Source: Perilla frutescens | Lineage: Eukaryota; Streptophyta; Magnoliopsida; Lamiales; Lamiaceae | Reading direction: 5' to 3' | Length of the DNA: 64,000 nucleotides | Assembly: GCA_026008535.1 (NCBI GenBank) | Contig: BRKX01000018.1 | Location: forward strand, 25,056,088-25,120,087 | In this document: positions 12,714 through 25,911 of the stretch, piece by piece | Position numbering within the stretch: position 1 is the stretch's first letter | Layout of the letters: the number at the start of each line of letters is the position of its first letter | The notes under the pieces: generated by a model | What the model saw: the letters and a program-made list of their open reading frames with translations, nothing else | What the model was told of the DNA's origin: nothing | Databases searched by the model: none | Program-made: the position numbers and the translations under genes

Positions 12714-13038
12714 TTTTTAATTAATCTTCTAGTTTTGTTGTTATGGTGGCATCACAAGAATTTGATTTGTTTGTATTGGTTATATTTTGACAAAAAAACT
12801 CATCTATTAATTTTTTTTTCGTATTTTTTGGAATTTTTTTATTGTGATATATTATTAAATAAATATAAACGGGTAACCCGTTTTACCCGCGGGTATCCAA
12901 TTACCCGTAGGGTAATACACGTACCCTACCCGCTATAAAAAATAGGCTAATAGGATAGGGTATGGATAGAACATTTTACGTTAAGGTAGGGTATGGAGAA
13001 GGCATACCCGTACCCTACCCTACACATTGACATCCCTA
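12502..13038. mobile_element. Non-autonomous hAT-type element
   Basis: The terminal inverted repeats read TAGGGATGTTAAT at the left end and TAGGGATGTCAAT (reverse complement) at the right. An exact 8-bp target duplication TAGGAGAT flanks them (12494-12501 and 13039-13046), which is diagnostic for hAT elements. The inside is made of many TACCCG(T/C) and CGGGTA repeats around a (TA)n and T-run core (about 12677-12717). There is no transposase frame. Confidence 0.85.
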
Positions 13039-13046
13039 TAGGAGAT

Positions 13047-13757
13047 GTAAGATGTTGAAGTCTTTAATGCAACATATGAAGGATTGGACCTCGATACAAT
13101 AGCTCAAATAAGCTTCGCGAACTCATAATTATATAAGTAGTTATAGTTGCACTTCGTGAGAAAATTTGAGCTCATGAAATATCGTGAGACAAAAATTTAT
13201 ATCAGATAGTCTGAGAGTCTTAATCAGTTAGACGGTTAAACCGGTTCAAAAGGCACAACCCAGCCCAAAACTCGTGCCAGCTGTCAGGCGTATGAGCATT
13301 GTGCAGTAATCTTTATTTTATATTGAGCGCAATAATGAGTGCACTGCGCTAGACGTGAATAAAAAATAAATTAATTCAAAAAATTTAATATATATTTGTG
13401 AAGAAACAAAAAAAAAATTAAAATTTTAAAAGGAAAACAAAAAATAAAATGAGAAAAGGGGACCATTGAAACAGAAAAAGTGAAAAGAAAATGAAAAAAA
13501 AGACTGTGGATCATATATAAGATTCGTCTAACGGTTTGTGATTTGGCAGACAATCTCATAGGAGAGTCCCTCTTTTATACAAAAACTAGTGCGTGATGAT
13601 AATTTGACTCGATCAAAACTTCAACTTAATCAAATGTAAATTTTGAAAGAAATTAATGAAGATCTGAAAAGGGTTAAATAAATGTATAAAATTAATAAAA
13701 ATATTATAGATATTTTTGTAAATTTTCGCCACCTATAATAATTTAAGGGTTGGTCTC
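13047..13757. other. Intergenic DNA
   Basis: No gene. Phrases such as cgtgagacaaaaatttatatcagatagtctgagag (13172-13212) look like decayed dispersed repeats, but no matching end was found. Confidence 0.4.
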
Positions 13758-16700
13758 TTGTGCATAAGACTAATGGACTTAGCCCATCAGACGGGTCGAC
13801 CCATTAGCACTAAGGAGCCAACCTAACTAATTAGATCCCCAACCTAAAACAAAAAAAAATATCAGAAAAATGGAAAAATAAGAAAAAGATGTAGCTCATG
13901 ACTGTAGCTGCTCAACGCGAGCAGATTGCCACCGTCCTCGACGAAACATGGTAAAGAGACCGTCACCGTCGTGCACATCACATCTTTACCGCGACAACGA
14001 AGACGAGGTCAAAATCCATGGCTGAAGCTCTTTTATTGCAACTCTCGAATTTTTTAAGGTAACGTCCTGAAATTCAAGTTAAATAGGTCATACCTTAGAA
14101 TATAATTCTGATTAGTAATATCTTAAAATCACGAGCTCATCAACCAGCAAGCTAATTTGTTTAATGATGATGGTTTTGAGGTGAATTGAAATTTCTGATT
14201 AATTCGATTAATGTAGAGTGCAAATATCCTTATTAATCTTTGAATTTGTATTTGAACCACCAAGTATGAAGTCTAATGTTGTGGTTACGAGAAAGAAGTC
14301 ATGATCATGGATGCATCAAGGTTTCTTCTTTTGCTTCGCTGTTGTTTCGTTGTGTTCAATTGTCCCACATCCATTCCTTACTTTTGTTTGGAGTGTTATT
14401 TATTATTCTCTCTTTGTGAGCTTATTATATGAATTGGACATGAACCCTTGTCGGAAAAGATATTGTTATGATCATTGCTCAGTTTGGAGTCGGGCTCGAC
14501 TATATTGTTTATAACCATTTTTGTCTTTTTTGTCATAATCTGTGATTCATTAAGTCTCTATGATCTTGAACTGTCTTATTTTTCTGACTTTTGTGTTTTG
14601 ACTGATTCATACGAATGTGGGGAAAATACTCTTCTTCTACATTATATATTTTGCTGGTGTTAGATCAAGGTCTAATGAGTTCTCTGTTGTGTTTGAATTT
14701 TGTGTATTCCAATATTAAAATTTTGGGGAATTTGCGTGCAAATTTCAGAAATTTTAATCAGGGGATTGTAGAAAATGAATCTAAGTCTATAGATAAGGTG
14801 TTGAGGTAGAACGAAGAATGTCAATCAGCAAACCCAAATTCAGTTGAATGTGTTTGGCTCCAAAATTCTCAACCCTTTATTATTTTAGATGAATATCGGG
14901 TTGATATCTCTCTTCAATATAAGTGATACTTTTATGCTTAATATATGATACATTTTCTATTTATCTAACTGACATCTTTAATTCCCTTTGCAGATTCTTG
15001 AATTGAAGATTTTTCATTTTTTTAATATATTTTGGGATATTTTAAGGCTTGTATTGGAACAAAATATTAATGAGAATTTATTATGTTAGAATTTTATGAT
15101 TTTGTAATATTATTATGATGTAATTTCATTTATTAGACATTTATTTATGATTTTTTTTAGTTTTTTCAATATGGAAATAAATATATACTCATTGGGGAGA
15201 ATATAATATGTTCTTATGATTCTTGGACTGAAAATACATTTGTTTCTTATATGATACGTTTTTGCATGTCATTTGATACTTTTAGGCCGAATAAATGATA
15301 CTTTTCAGACACAAGTGCTTTTTTTTTTAAACATGTGATATTTTATAGCTCAACAAATGATACTGACATTATTTATGAAAATAAATCCGTTTTGCAATAA
15401 ATGCAGATTATAAATGTTCTTGAATGAATATAATTGCAATTAATTCTGAAGCAATTGATGTTTTTAGTAATAAAGACAATAATTATTTTATAAGAAATTT
15501 ATTTCACAAAATCACATCTAAAATGATATAAAATTTAACATTCAATGATACAAATCACCATTTCATATTACCACTTCCATCAATAGCCCCAATAGATTCA
15601 TCATTACAAAAACCACGTAAAAACCAAAGTATTTGACCCATACAATCTATTTATGACAAATAGTACATGTAGCACATATCCAAAAACCTAATATATAATT
15701 CACCATACACCAAACAAAGTTATAAATCAATTAAGAAAAACGAGGAAAAGAAAAATTGAAATGAAAAAATATATATAAAAAGAATTCAAACATTTCCTAA
15801 GTCAGGGGTACGAATAAGCCTTGCCTCGCAATCAAAATATACATAAGTCATAATACAAGTAAAGATATTAACACATAATACTTCAAATTACTCATATAAT
15901 GTTCAATCAAACAATGAAATGATGAACATATCTGGACAATTAATGAAAACAAAAAAAAAACAAAAATAGAAAAAAAAATTAAACAAAATTTGAAAAATGA
16001 CTGATCCTAAAAACATAAACATACCACATAAAAATATATAAGAGGCAAGAACTATGAACAATGTGATACATGTTTCTACTTTAAGTGGTACTCCTAAGTA
16101 TGCTAAATGATACTTAACATAATAATTCACATTACTTGTATAAACTTTTAAATCAAGTACTCAAATCAATATCTCTGCATAGTGAAAGAAAAAGAAAAAA
16201 AAACACAAAAAAGAATCAAATACAAAATCAACTATAATTTGATACTCATTTTCAATTCTACCAGTACACATAAAGAGATACTCATATTCAATATATTTCC
16301 TAGCATGTATATGGCTAAAAGACATATAGAAGCATCATTTATAATTTCAAAAATCAAAATAAAAATCATTTAGTACAAAATATTTAACATGATTCATATA
16401 ATTTCCAATCAAACACTAAAATGAGCATCCCTGGACATTCAATTAATACAAAACCCAAAAATAGAACCAAAACTAAATATGAAAAATAACTGAAGCCTAA
16501 AGAGATAAACATACCACTTAAAAATATGATACATGTTTCTACTTCAAGTGGTACTCATAAGCATATTAACTGATACTTAACATAATTATTCGTATCACTC
16601 ATATAAACTGAAATCAAAACAAATAAAAATTCATATACTCATATTTAACAGATATTTAACATTTCTGAACAGTAAAAGAAAACAAAAAACACAAAAATCC

Positions 16701-17455
16701 ACATAAAAAACAAAGTAGATACAAAATCAACTCCAATTTGATACTTATTTTCAATTCAAGTGTTACACATGAAGATATATTCATATTCAATAAATTTACT
16801 AGCATATATCTGACTACAACAGTGAAACATACATCGTTTATGATTTAAGGACATAAAAATAAGAAATGATACAACAGAATATGTAACAATAATCATATAA
16901 TTTTACATCAAATCACTTAAATGAACATATACAAACAAATAAAAAAACAAATAAAATGAAAAAACCCCACGAAACCCTAACGACTAAATTCTTTCAGAAA
17001 CCGCACACAATTTCAAAATAAGAAATAAGAAAATAACTTATTACTTGACTGAATCGAGAGACGAATCGAGAACACGTTGAATCTCCAATCGTGAACCGAT
17101 GAATCGGTGACGTCGGGACTGATAAAATTGCAAAAACTGTTGAGAGAGAGAGAGAGAGAGGCGACATAATGCTAGGGTTTAGAAAAAAAATACGAATAGC
17201 TAGACTATTACATAATGGAGCAAAGATGGAAGATTGAATCGCCGGCTGTGAAGTGGACAATCGATGAGGTCGGGCGAATGAAATTAGAGAATAAGAGAGA
17301 TTGGGAGAGAGAGATCGGGAGAGAGAGAGAGGTGCAACTAGGGTTGGAGTGAAAATCAAAAAGGGGGAAAGAGGATGAGATAGGTCAAGACATGTATTTA
17401 GACGCCAGGTCGGGTAGGGTCGGACGTCTGATGGGTCAGACCCATGCACCAGTTG
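13758..17455. mobile_element. Possible large TIR element rich in TGATAC
   Basis: The two ends share the inverted phrases GTGCAT and CCCATCAGACG: left at about 13761-13800, right (reverse complement) at about 17420-17447. Inside, TGATAC/GTATCA occurs again and again (by eye about 15 times between 14929 and 16870). One segment is present twice in direct orientation about 490 bp apart, as in tacatgtttctact...aagtggtact at about 16063-16090 and 16532-16555. Both ends hold gene-like GC-richer stretches (13900-14060; 17040-17450 with GA repeats). No transposase was recognised and no target duplication was found, so the element call is tentative. Confidence 0.35.
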
Positions 17456-18012
17456 AATAGAAGAATTTGTGATAGTTTAATCGTAAACAAAATCACATGC
17501 ATCACTTTAATATACAATTAGTAAGAGAGATGTTTGCTTCAAATTCCTTAATGACAAGTACACCGAATTTAATTGATGAAACTAGCATATCTACCGTACG
17601 ATGTACGAAAAAATATTGATTTATACATTTTAGGTTTAAACTCTGATAATAGCCCAAATGTTCATTGTAATAATATTAGTATATAAGAAGAAATATTTAT
17701 AACTTCATCAAATGATAGTTTACACATATAAAATTATATTTGTAATTTTTTGAATATATTCTAAACACATTTAGAATGCCTTTTAAGCTTTTGAACTGAA
17801 ACAACTGGAGATTTATATATGTGCTCAAAAAAGTTTAGAGATTTATATACACTTAATACGTATGAACACGTATCACATAGTAATTTTATTTTTCGATAGA
17901 CAAAATTGAATAGTTTTTTTTTTTGTATATTTAACATATTAAATATATTTTATCCGGTCACTCATAAATTTAAATACATAGATTTTATACCACCACCACA
18001 ACAACAACAACA

Positions 18013-18094
<82 letters not shown>

Positions 18095-18635
18095 AGTGTA
18101 ACTTATTTAAATTCCAACTCAGCATATAAACGATAATCGATGACCATTATTTTCCTCCCGTTAACTTATGTGATTTTCATTTGTATTTTCAAGTAATCAA
18201 GTAATATGAAATTAATATATCAAATAATAATAAAAATTATCTCACCTAATTCTCAAACTAATTTGCTAAATCTCACAAGATAATATGATAACATATACTT
18301 ATATGTAAAAATATCATACCATATGAATACCTTAATTTGAGTGATGATACTAGTTAAGACCTATGGGGATGGAGGGGGTGTGATTGTCTATTCCACATTT
18401 TTTAGAATACGAATTATCATGAATCCATGACTCACGAGTGTGTTGATTCACACTTCTAAAGCATACGAACCATGATAATTTTTTAAAAATAAATTGTTAG
18501 ATTGAGAGTTTCCTTCTCGACTCATTCTATCTTATCAACTAGGCCTAGCCCAAGTTTGATCATAAATGCCCAAATATACATGTCAAATGAGGTAGACGAC
18601 ACCGATTTTTTTTTTAATAGACGACACTTGAGATG
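17456..18635. other. Intergenic DNA with a long (ATT)n
   Basis: No gene. It contains an (ATT)n microsatellite of about 27 units (18013-18093), preceded by CAA/CCA repeats. A short inverted phrase, gaattatcatgaatc and gaaccatgataatt, occurs at 18411-18482. Confidence 0.6.
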
Positions 18636-18639
18636 CCCT

Positions 18640-18850
18640 CTTGGAGATGACCTAGTGGTGGAGTGGCGTTATTTTGAGGTAAATGTTTCAAATTCGAATC
18701 TCACTCCCAACACCACTAAGTATGAACCTGTCACACATATCTTGGTTAATCTCTCCTGCCTGGTTTGCAGAATCTCACTACCAACACCACTAGGTGGCTT
18801 GGTTAACCAAATCATACAATGATTGGGTTACCCTTGACAAAAAAAAAATC
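18640..18850 (+). mobile_element. tRNA-derived SINE, second subfamily
   Basis: A-box-like TGACCTAGTGG and B-box-like ATTCGAATCTCAC are followed by a longer body (phrases CACCACTAAGTATGAACC and GGTTACCCTTGAC) and a poly-A tail at about 18839-18848. The body matches the minus-strand copy at 36789-36918. The phrase AATCATACAATGATT is repeated on both sides of the tail. No certain target duplication. Confidence 0.6.
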
Positions 18851-20218
18851 ATACAATGATTTGATCATTTTTTTTACCGATTGATCTATAAATTATAGAT
18901 AAAATATTCCAGTCCACATTCCATATCCCGCTAATGTATCCCATTATCAAGTTTAACATTTTAAAAATGTATATTACAAATTAAAATAAAATTTATTATA
19001 GTATAACCAATCATAATTAACATTATTGCTAAAAATTGAAATTTTCAAAAAAATTATATACCCCAATTTTGGAATAATCAACCCTATTAATCAATTATAT
19101 TAACTAAAAAATAAAAAATAATTATTAAAAAATAAATATAAATCATAATTGGAGGAAATGAACCCTAAATAATAATTATAAAATTAAACTAAATCAAAAC
19201 AAGTTAAAATTGAAGAAAAAAATGAATAAAAATCTAATAAAAATCAAAATGTGATATCAAACGGGATAGGAGATTTCATTTGTATAAATCGCACTGGAAT
19301 GTATATTCAACCACAAATAAATAACCAATAGATAATCAGACTACATCATATAAGGTACTAAATTTTCTTACAAGCACAATCCACCTTATATAGTAATTTG
19401 TGTTTAACTTGGAGAGATAATTTGACCACTTTGCTTTCACCAAAAAATATTTGACCGAGTAAAATGTGGCCAATCTACCCACATGAATTATTTAAATTAT
19501 ATCATACGAGTTGATCCGCCAAAAATAATTGTTTGATTTCTATAATCAATAATCTACAATTATAGTAATATATTTTGATACATGATAATATAAAACCCGA
19601 ATTTACATTGCATACAAAGAATGCTCATTTGTTAGAGACCGCTACATAAATTATCACGTACTTTTTTTTTACATACATATGATAATTTATTTATTTTATC
19701 TAACTTTACTTATAACCGCTATTCATATATCACTTTGACTAGTTCGATTTAGGAGGTAATATTACCGGAACCCATTTCCAACACTTGACCAACTCGGCCA
19801 ACTTATGTAAATTATTGTACGATTTATGGTCAGTTGCAACCGTCTCTTTCTCATTGTCCTTACGTTCAAATTGTATTTTTCAATATATTAACGTAAGCTT
19901 AGTTTTTTTTTCTAATTCACGAGTTAACCTAAAACCCAAAAAATAATAAAAATCTAAACACTAAATTCTGCATACTTTTAAAATGCTTGAATCTGCAAGC
20001 CTTGGTCCAATTTATGTTTAACCCAACCTAATATTATTCTAACTAAGTCTCCTCGAAAGGAAAAAAAAACCCCTAAAAATGCTAAATCTTCATGTACTCG
20101 CGCCAACTTGATGCAGTTAGAAACATTTTATGTTGAAAGGATGAATCATGAAAAAGGCCTGCCACTTCCCATGATTAGTCGGACAAAATTGAATTACTTG
20201 GATTACAATATATATATA
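18851..20218. other. AT-rich intergenic DNA
   Basis: No coding signal and no repeat with two matching ends was found. The sequence is low-complexity, with many short A and T runs. Confidence 0.5.
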
Positions 20219-21332
20219 GGGGTGGGTTCAAATAGAAACCAACCCTCCTGAAGGAACCTAGGAACCAATCAAATTCAAGGATTTTGATGACATGACGGAT
20301 AAAAAAGCGGTGACATAGTTGTAAATATGTAAAATTCGAATTATAAGAGTAATTCCAGATTTTTTTAATAAAGTGATGACATCATCTTTTAAAAAAATTC
20401 CTAAAAACTTTAAATAATCCTAACTTATTCATTTTTTATCCAATTTACGCAAAAAATATATCAAATTAAAGATTTTTTCATGCTCTTTCATTTAAGATCA
20501 TAATGCATATGTTTATTTGAGCAAAAATTGATGAAAAATACAAAAAACTATTTTTCACGTATATTCAACTCGTAACTGTCAGATATTTGCTAATATGATA
20601 TCACAATATTGCTCATATCTTGTGTTTATGTTGCTAACATCAAATTTTTTATGCACGACTTTGAATTTTAAGTTGCTTTCATGAGAAAATAGTTAAAGTA
20701 TGAGCTTTAAGTTCATAAACAATTATAATTTTATCAATGCTTAATATTATTTTGAAAACTTGTAATATTTGAGAATTTAAGTCATGCTAGCATATCATTA
20801 TTCACATATTAGCAATGTGTTACTAATATATTAGCAAATTAATAGTCACATATTAGCAGTGTGCATATTCTCTAACATATTAGCAATATGTTGTATGTAT
20901 GAATGATGTTACACATGTTACACAATATTATTTTAAATGTGGTCCAATGTTATATGTGTGGTGTTTAATACATGTCAATTTAATATTATGATCTCGTCAA
21001 GTTAACAATATGAGTCTATCTCATGATAGCAACAAAATCTGTTGATGTTAGCAATATACATCTTTCATATTAGCATATTAATACAACGCCAGAAAAGACA
21101 ACGGTTTTAAACTGTTGTCTATTTAATTCCGGGAATTAGGTCCAAAATCCGAAAAAGCATAACAAGAATTTCTAAATTACGAAAATAACCCCGCTTTCAT
21201 TAAGTTCTCAAATATTACAAGTTTGCCACCTTACTTTGACTAAATTATGATCATTGGATCTAATCAAATCTAAGACTAGGATTGGTTCTTAGGTTCCTTT
21301 CAGGAGAATTGATTCATATTTGATCCTTCCCC
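20219..21332. mobile_element. TIR element carrying TTAGCAA repeats
   Basis: Ends of about 50 bp are inverted copies: both begin GGGG and contain TCAAATA...CTCCTGAA(A)GGAACCTA(A/G)GAACCAATC. Both flanks are aatatatatata, consistent with a target duplication of 9-12 bp, but the simple TA repeat makes its length uncertain. The inside has a cluster of TTAGCAA/TTGCTAA words (20580-20900 and 21003-21080) and a GACAACGG...GTTGTCTA hairpin near 21090-21120. No protein is coded. Confidence 0.65.
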
Positions 21333-21975
21333 AATATATATATATATATATGCATATATTTAACTTAATGGTGAAGTGTACAAGCGAACACTAAAACTCC
21401 TACTTGGCAAATAATCATTGGACCAAAGCACATTAAATTTCAAATTATGCGTATTTAAGGATTCTTTGATATATGTACACTACAATTGGACAAGGGTAAA
21501 TAAACACGCACATAAAAATAAATACATATTTACTCAATATTAAAAAATAAAATTCAATGGGTAATATTTAGTACTAAGCAAAGAATAAGAGAGAGCCTAC
21601 TGGGAGAGCCGAGAGTTGTATTTCCTCTGTAGAAGAAAAGGGGAACTCGAGAGACGAGGAAAATCTCTCCGTCTCCTCTTTTCGATCGATTCTGATCGAT
21701 TTTTGGAATGTTTTTTTGATTGATTCGATTGGATTCGATTCGATTTTTTTTTTCTGATTACTATTTCTTCCATTTTTTTTCTTTTTGGTTTACTTGATCA
21801 GCTCTAACGAGTGTTCATTTTGGATTTTTGGAGTTTTGATTCAATGAGATTTCTCTAGCCCAATTGAAAATTGGAATTAGATACAAAAGCTGCTAATTCT
21901 TTAAATTTGTTGAGTTCTTGAATTGGGGAGTAGTAAAACCCTCATTTGGTGGAGGAAGAAAACCCTAATTTTGGG
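21333..21975 (+). promoter_or_regulatory. Upstream region and 5' UTR of LARP1 copy 2
   Basis: A (TA)n tract lies at 21334-21351. The part from about 21590 is rich in GA and CT runs and probably contains the 5' UTR. The phrase aaaccctaattttggg just before the ATG matches copy 1. The transcription start is not determined. Confidence 0.4.
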
Positions 21976-24900
21976 ATGGCGACGGCCTCGAACACTTCCT
22001 CCGCTCCTATTCAAGCTCAGAATTCTCCTAGGGGTCGCCAATCGAGGCGGTCCTCGGCGGCGCGTGGTATGCCATCCCCACCTTCCGCTTCCGACACCTC
22101 TCCTCCGTTTCTTCCAATTGCGGGAATCGTTGATCAGGAACAATTTTTGACTTCCTCTTCTACTACGCCTTCGGATTCTTTACCTATCAAAGAAGCCAGC
22201 ACGGCGGCGGCTGCATTGGGAGAGGATGGTTTCACTTCTGCCGCGGCCGAAGATTTTCAGCTTGAAAATGGTGAGAATGGTGCTGCGGCAAAGAAACCAG
22301 CTTGGAACAAGCCATCGAATGGGGCTGCTGCCGAGGCGAGTGTTGTAATGGGTGCTGAGGCTTGGCCGGCTCTCTCCGAGTCTGCTCGTGCTTCCCCTAA
22401 ATCTCCTTCTACATATTCTCTCAAAGCTCTCTCCTATGGATCAATCGATGTCTCACAGGTTTTTGGTCATTGTGCATTACTGTTAGTTTGTTAGTATGCA
22501 TTTTTTGTTCATGTGATTCGTTATAATTGCATTCATCTAAATTATGTGGCTGAATGTTAGTAATCTGATATTATCTGCTGCTTGTTATTATCAAGTTGTT
22601 GCTTTGTGCATATTGAATTTGGAAAATATTCTCCAAAAAAAGTTAATACTAGCATGAGTTGATCATTTTTTTATATGATTATTCTTGTTGTGGCAATTCG
22701 CTTATTAGCATTTTAAATTCAATGGTCTGATGTTAGAGTAAATTTTTTATTGGCCAATGATGTGTTCTATAATTAATTAAGCATTTTAATTGTGGTTTGA
22801 TTTTATATTAATTTTTTTAGTTTGTTTGAATGATATGTTATGTAATGATGTTTGTGTTAAACTTGGAAAATATCACATGTAAATTTTAGGACATGGTTGT
22901 GGGCTCCTTGTCTTCGTCGAAAGAAGTTGGTACTAGCATCTCAAGCCCAAATTCAGTTTCAAACCATGTAGTTCCCTCCCGTCCAAAGCGAGAGTCAATA
23001 AAGCGCAGTGGCAGCTTGAGTCCGCATATACCTACAACTGCAGACAACTTATCTCAAACTACTCCAATACAACATAATTCAATGGTTGATACACCTCCTC
23101 ACACCCCTCACAGTACCAATACAACTAAATTTGGTGGTTCAAGTGGTGAAGCTTCCAAAGATAACACAATAACAAATAAAGATGGAGGGCATAGAGGAGG
23201 ATCTTATAGCGGGAATGAGCAGCCTCAACGTGCTTTTAGGAGGAATAATAGTGGACCGTTAACTAGAGGAGATGGTTCATACCATGGTACTCATGGTGGG
23301 CGACGTGATCAAGAACGTGGAAAACAAGAATGGGGTCATAGAAGTTTTGGCAGTAGAGAAAACCATGGGTCCCAACAAAGGACTGGTTCTAGGCCTTTCC
23401 TACGTGGACCGGCTCCAAATGCACCTTTTGTTCCCCCACCCCCTGTTGCTGTACGGCCTTTTGTAGCACCTGTGGTTTATACGGGTAATTTTTTGAATTA
23501 TGCTTCTGTGTACATAAATATATAGTTCATTATTCTGATTGTTTGTTGCACTTACAGAAATGCCATCCCCTGTATTTTATGTTCTTGGGCCTCATCCGGA
23601 CTCACTTAGGCCTATGTCTATGGTTCCAATGCCATCAATGTTTTTCTCCATGCATGATCCTCACTTACCTTCCAAGATAGTGAATCAGATCGATTATTAT
23701 TTTAGGTATTATTTGTTGGTTTTTTTATCTATTGTTATGGATTATTTAACTTTCATTTATAGTATTTGTATTTATATGTGATATTGATTAGATTGATTTA
23801 CCCCGTTATTTGTATTTGTATTTTGTACCTTGTAGTAATGAGAACTTGGTAAAGGACACATTCTTGCGTCAGAATATGGATGGCGAGGGATGGGTTTCTA
23901 TTAACTTAATAGCGGGCTTCAAAAAAGTAAGAAAATCATGATCAATTTTCAATTTTTAGTTTTTTCTATATATATTATTGGTGAGATTGAAAGTTTGTTT
24001 GATGATATTTTTTTTTATTTTTTTTATAATGAGCTTGGTTTCTCTTTATGTAATTTTGAGGCTAATTATCTTCCCTCTTATAATCAAAATATTTTATTCA
24101 TAGAAAAAATATATTGTTCATGGAAATGAGAATGTTAAGAAACTTTGGGTGATATTTGATAGTTCTTTGTTTAATAATTATATATATATATACACTTTTT
24201 GTATATTTAATAACTGTTTGTCTTATTTAGTGGTGGTGATCAATGTTAAAATATAGCAATCATTGTTCCAAAATATCAATAGGGCATATTTGTGTGTGTG
24301 GAATTAATCTATACCACAAGTTGAAACTTTATGTTCTAGCCTTCTAGGTCTAAATTAAGTTTGGTTATAGAATATTTTTGAAGTGTTCTAGATTATTTTA
24401 GAAGAGCCTAAAATATTCTGAAAATTCACAGATTCACCTGTTCAAGGGCATTTATGCTTTTAAGGGTTTCATTTTCAATTTACAATTGAAAATAAAATCT
24501 GATTTTGGTATGTGTGACTTGTGGGGATTTTCTTTAAATAATTAACTCATGGGACATATTGCTAGTTATTTATTATGAAGCTAGATATGTGATGATTCTC
24601 TATCAAATATTGTGTAAGCTGATATTACATTATAATTATTTACAAGGTTTGGTTGTATTGAGTAAGCTTTTTTTTTATTGTTTAATGTAACTCTTGCTTA
24701 CAGGTCATGCTGCTGACTGACAATATTCAACTTATATTGGATGCTATAAAAGTTTCAAATGTTGTGGAAGTGCAGGTGAAATATACGTATTTATAATCTT
24801 ATATTATAAAATACTTGTAATTATTATCCTAATGTCTTTCATGGAAGCAGGGCAATCCTAATTACATTCCACAGAAAAATGAATCTGTGAGATAATCTCT

Positions 24901-25159
24901 TTAATGTAAATTATGTTAGTTTAGTGCATAGAACTATTTTGATATTTTCAGAGAAATTTGTTAGTTGTTTTTGTTAGTTATTTTTGTAGATAAAGTCACA
25001 TTATTTACCTTGCAGGGTGACAAAGTGAGGCGCAAAAATGATTGGATGAAATGGATAATGACACCTGTTTTAACAAGTCCTCAATCAATTAACCGATCTC
25101 AGAATATGCTTGCAGCACATCTCAACAATGTTACATTGGATGAGAAAGCATCCACATAG
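21976..25159 (+). CDS. LARP1: La-related protein 1 (LARP1b/c type), tandem copy 2
   Basis: Paralogue of the gene at 7536-11456, same strand, about 10.5 kb downstream. Exons 21976-22458, 22890-23484, 23558-23705, 23836-23926, 24704-24775 and 25016-25159 give 510 aa. Intron phases equal those of copy 1, and the last three exons have the same lengths in both (91, 72 and 144 bp). It keeps AWNKPSNGAA...MGAEAWPALSESAR, then an RG-rich tract (GGHRGGSYSG) and VPPPPVAVRPF. The La motif is intact at about residues 393-480 (NQIDYYFSNENLVKDTFLRQ, GWVSINLIAGFKKV, VRRKNDW). There is no DM15 region. The start is the ATG aligned with copy 1; no nearer upstream in-frame ATG is seen. It is the longer copy, nearer the usual LARP1c length. 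The role inferred is cytoplasmic mRNA binding and translation or decay control. Confidence 0.95.
24240..24475. repeat. Dispersed repeat inside LARP1 copy 2 intron 4
   Basis: This intronic segment resembles 26185-26410 downstream of the gene in the same orientation. Shared phrases include tggaattaatct, agaatatttttgaag and cctaaaatattctgaaaat. The copies differ at many positions. No equivalent was seen in intron 4 of copy 1, so it is more likely a dispersed repeat than an ancestral intron part. Confidence 0.55.
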
Positions 25160-25911
25160 AGAGGCATATGTCTGGGAATGCGAAATGATTTGCTCAATAA
25201 TGGCAGTCCACTATTTAGATGACATATACAACTTGCACGCTGGTGAACTTTTATTTTCTCTCTCCGCTGTCTCTATTTCGTCTTCCGTTAAAGTTTTGAG
25301 AGAACTTGAGGCAGTTTATGCTGGATATATTATTTACCGGAAGATAGTGTTTTTGGTCTAAATATGTGTGGTGGGATGATATCTTTTTAGAATAAAACGT
25401 GAAACTTGGTGAGAAACACAAGTGGATTGGATAGAGAATAATGAACAATTTTTACCTTCAAATTTATTTTTTGTTTTTCTTGGTTTTTTTTTTATTGTCA
25501 CTATATTTATTTGTTGATATTTTTATTTTGTGAGAGCATTTTGTGGATGATACGTATGGATATAATGTGTTCAATGAGTTGTCTATTTTTTTTTGTTGTG
25601 TTTCGAGTGATGATCAAACCCAATTCCTGGTTATGTTTAAATTGGTTTGTTGTTGCTATTTATTTTAACGGTTTCATGCAATTTATGCTTTTAATTATGT
25701 AGATCGATGTATATTGTGTAAATGACTTGAAAAATGTTTTAAATTATGTAGATTAATATATTTAGTTCAGTATGAAATAAAAAAGATAAAATGACAGTGA
25801 GAAATGTTTTTAATTATGTAGAGTAATAAATTTGGTTTGGTTTGAAATAAAAAAGATTAAATTTCATTCATTTAAATTCCCAAACTATAACTTGTGTTTA
25901 GTGTGATTCTG
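25160..25911. other. LARP1 copy 2 3' UTR and spacer
   Basis: Likely 3' UTR to about 25500, then AT-rich spacer. A phrase of about 70-75 bp (aatgtttt(a/t)aattatgtag...gaaataaaaaagat) is repeated in tandem at about 25733-25862. No gene is seen. Confidence 0.5.

Noticed and set aside
16994..17449. 151-codon minus-strand open frame
   Set aside because: Low-complexity Ser/Leu/Pro translation caused by GA/CT repeats; no domain and no neighbouring exon.
17906..18136. Open frame with poly-isoleucine
   Set aside because: It is the (ATT)n microsatellite read as codons.
21946..21975. Longer N-terminus for LARP1 copy 2
   Set aside because: The upstream codon is TTG, not ATG, and copy 1 aligns from the ATG at 21976.
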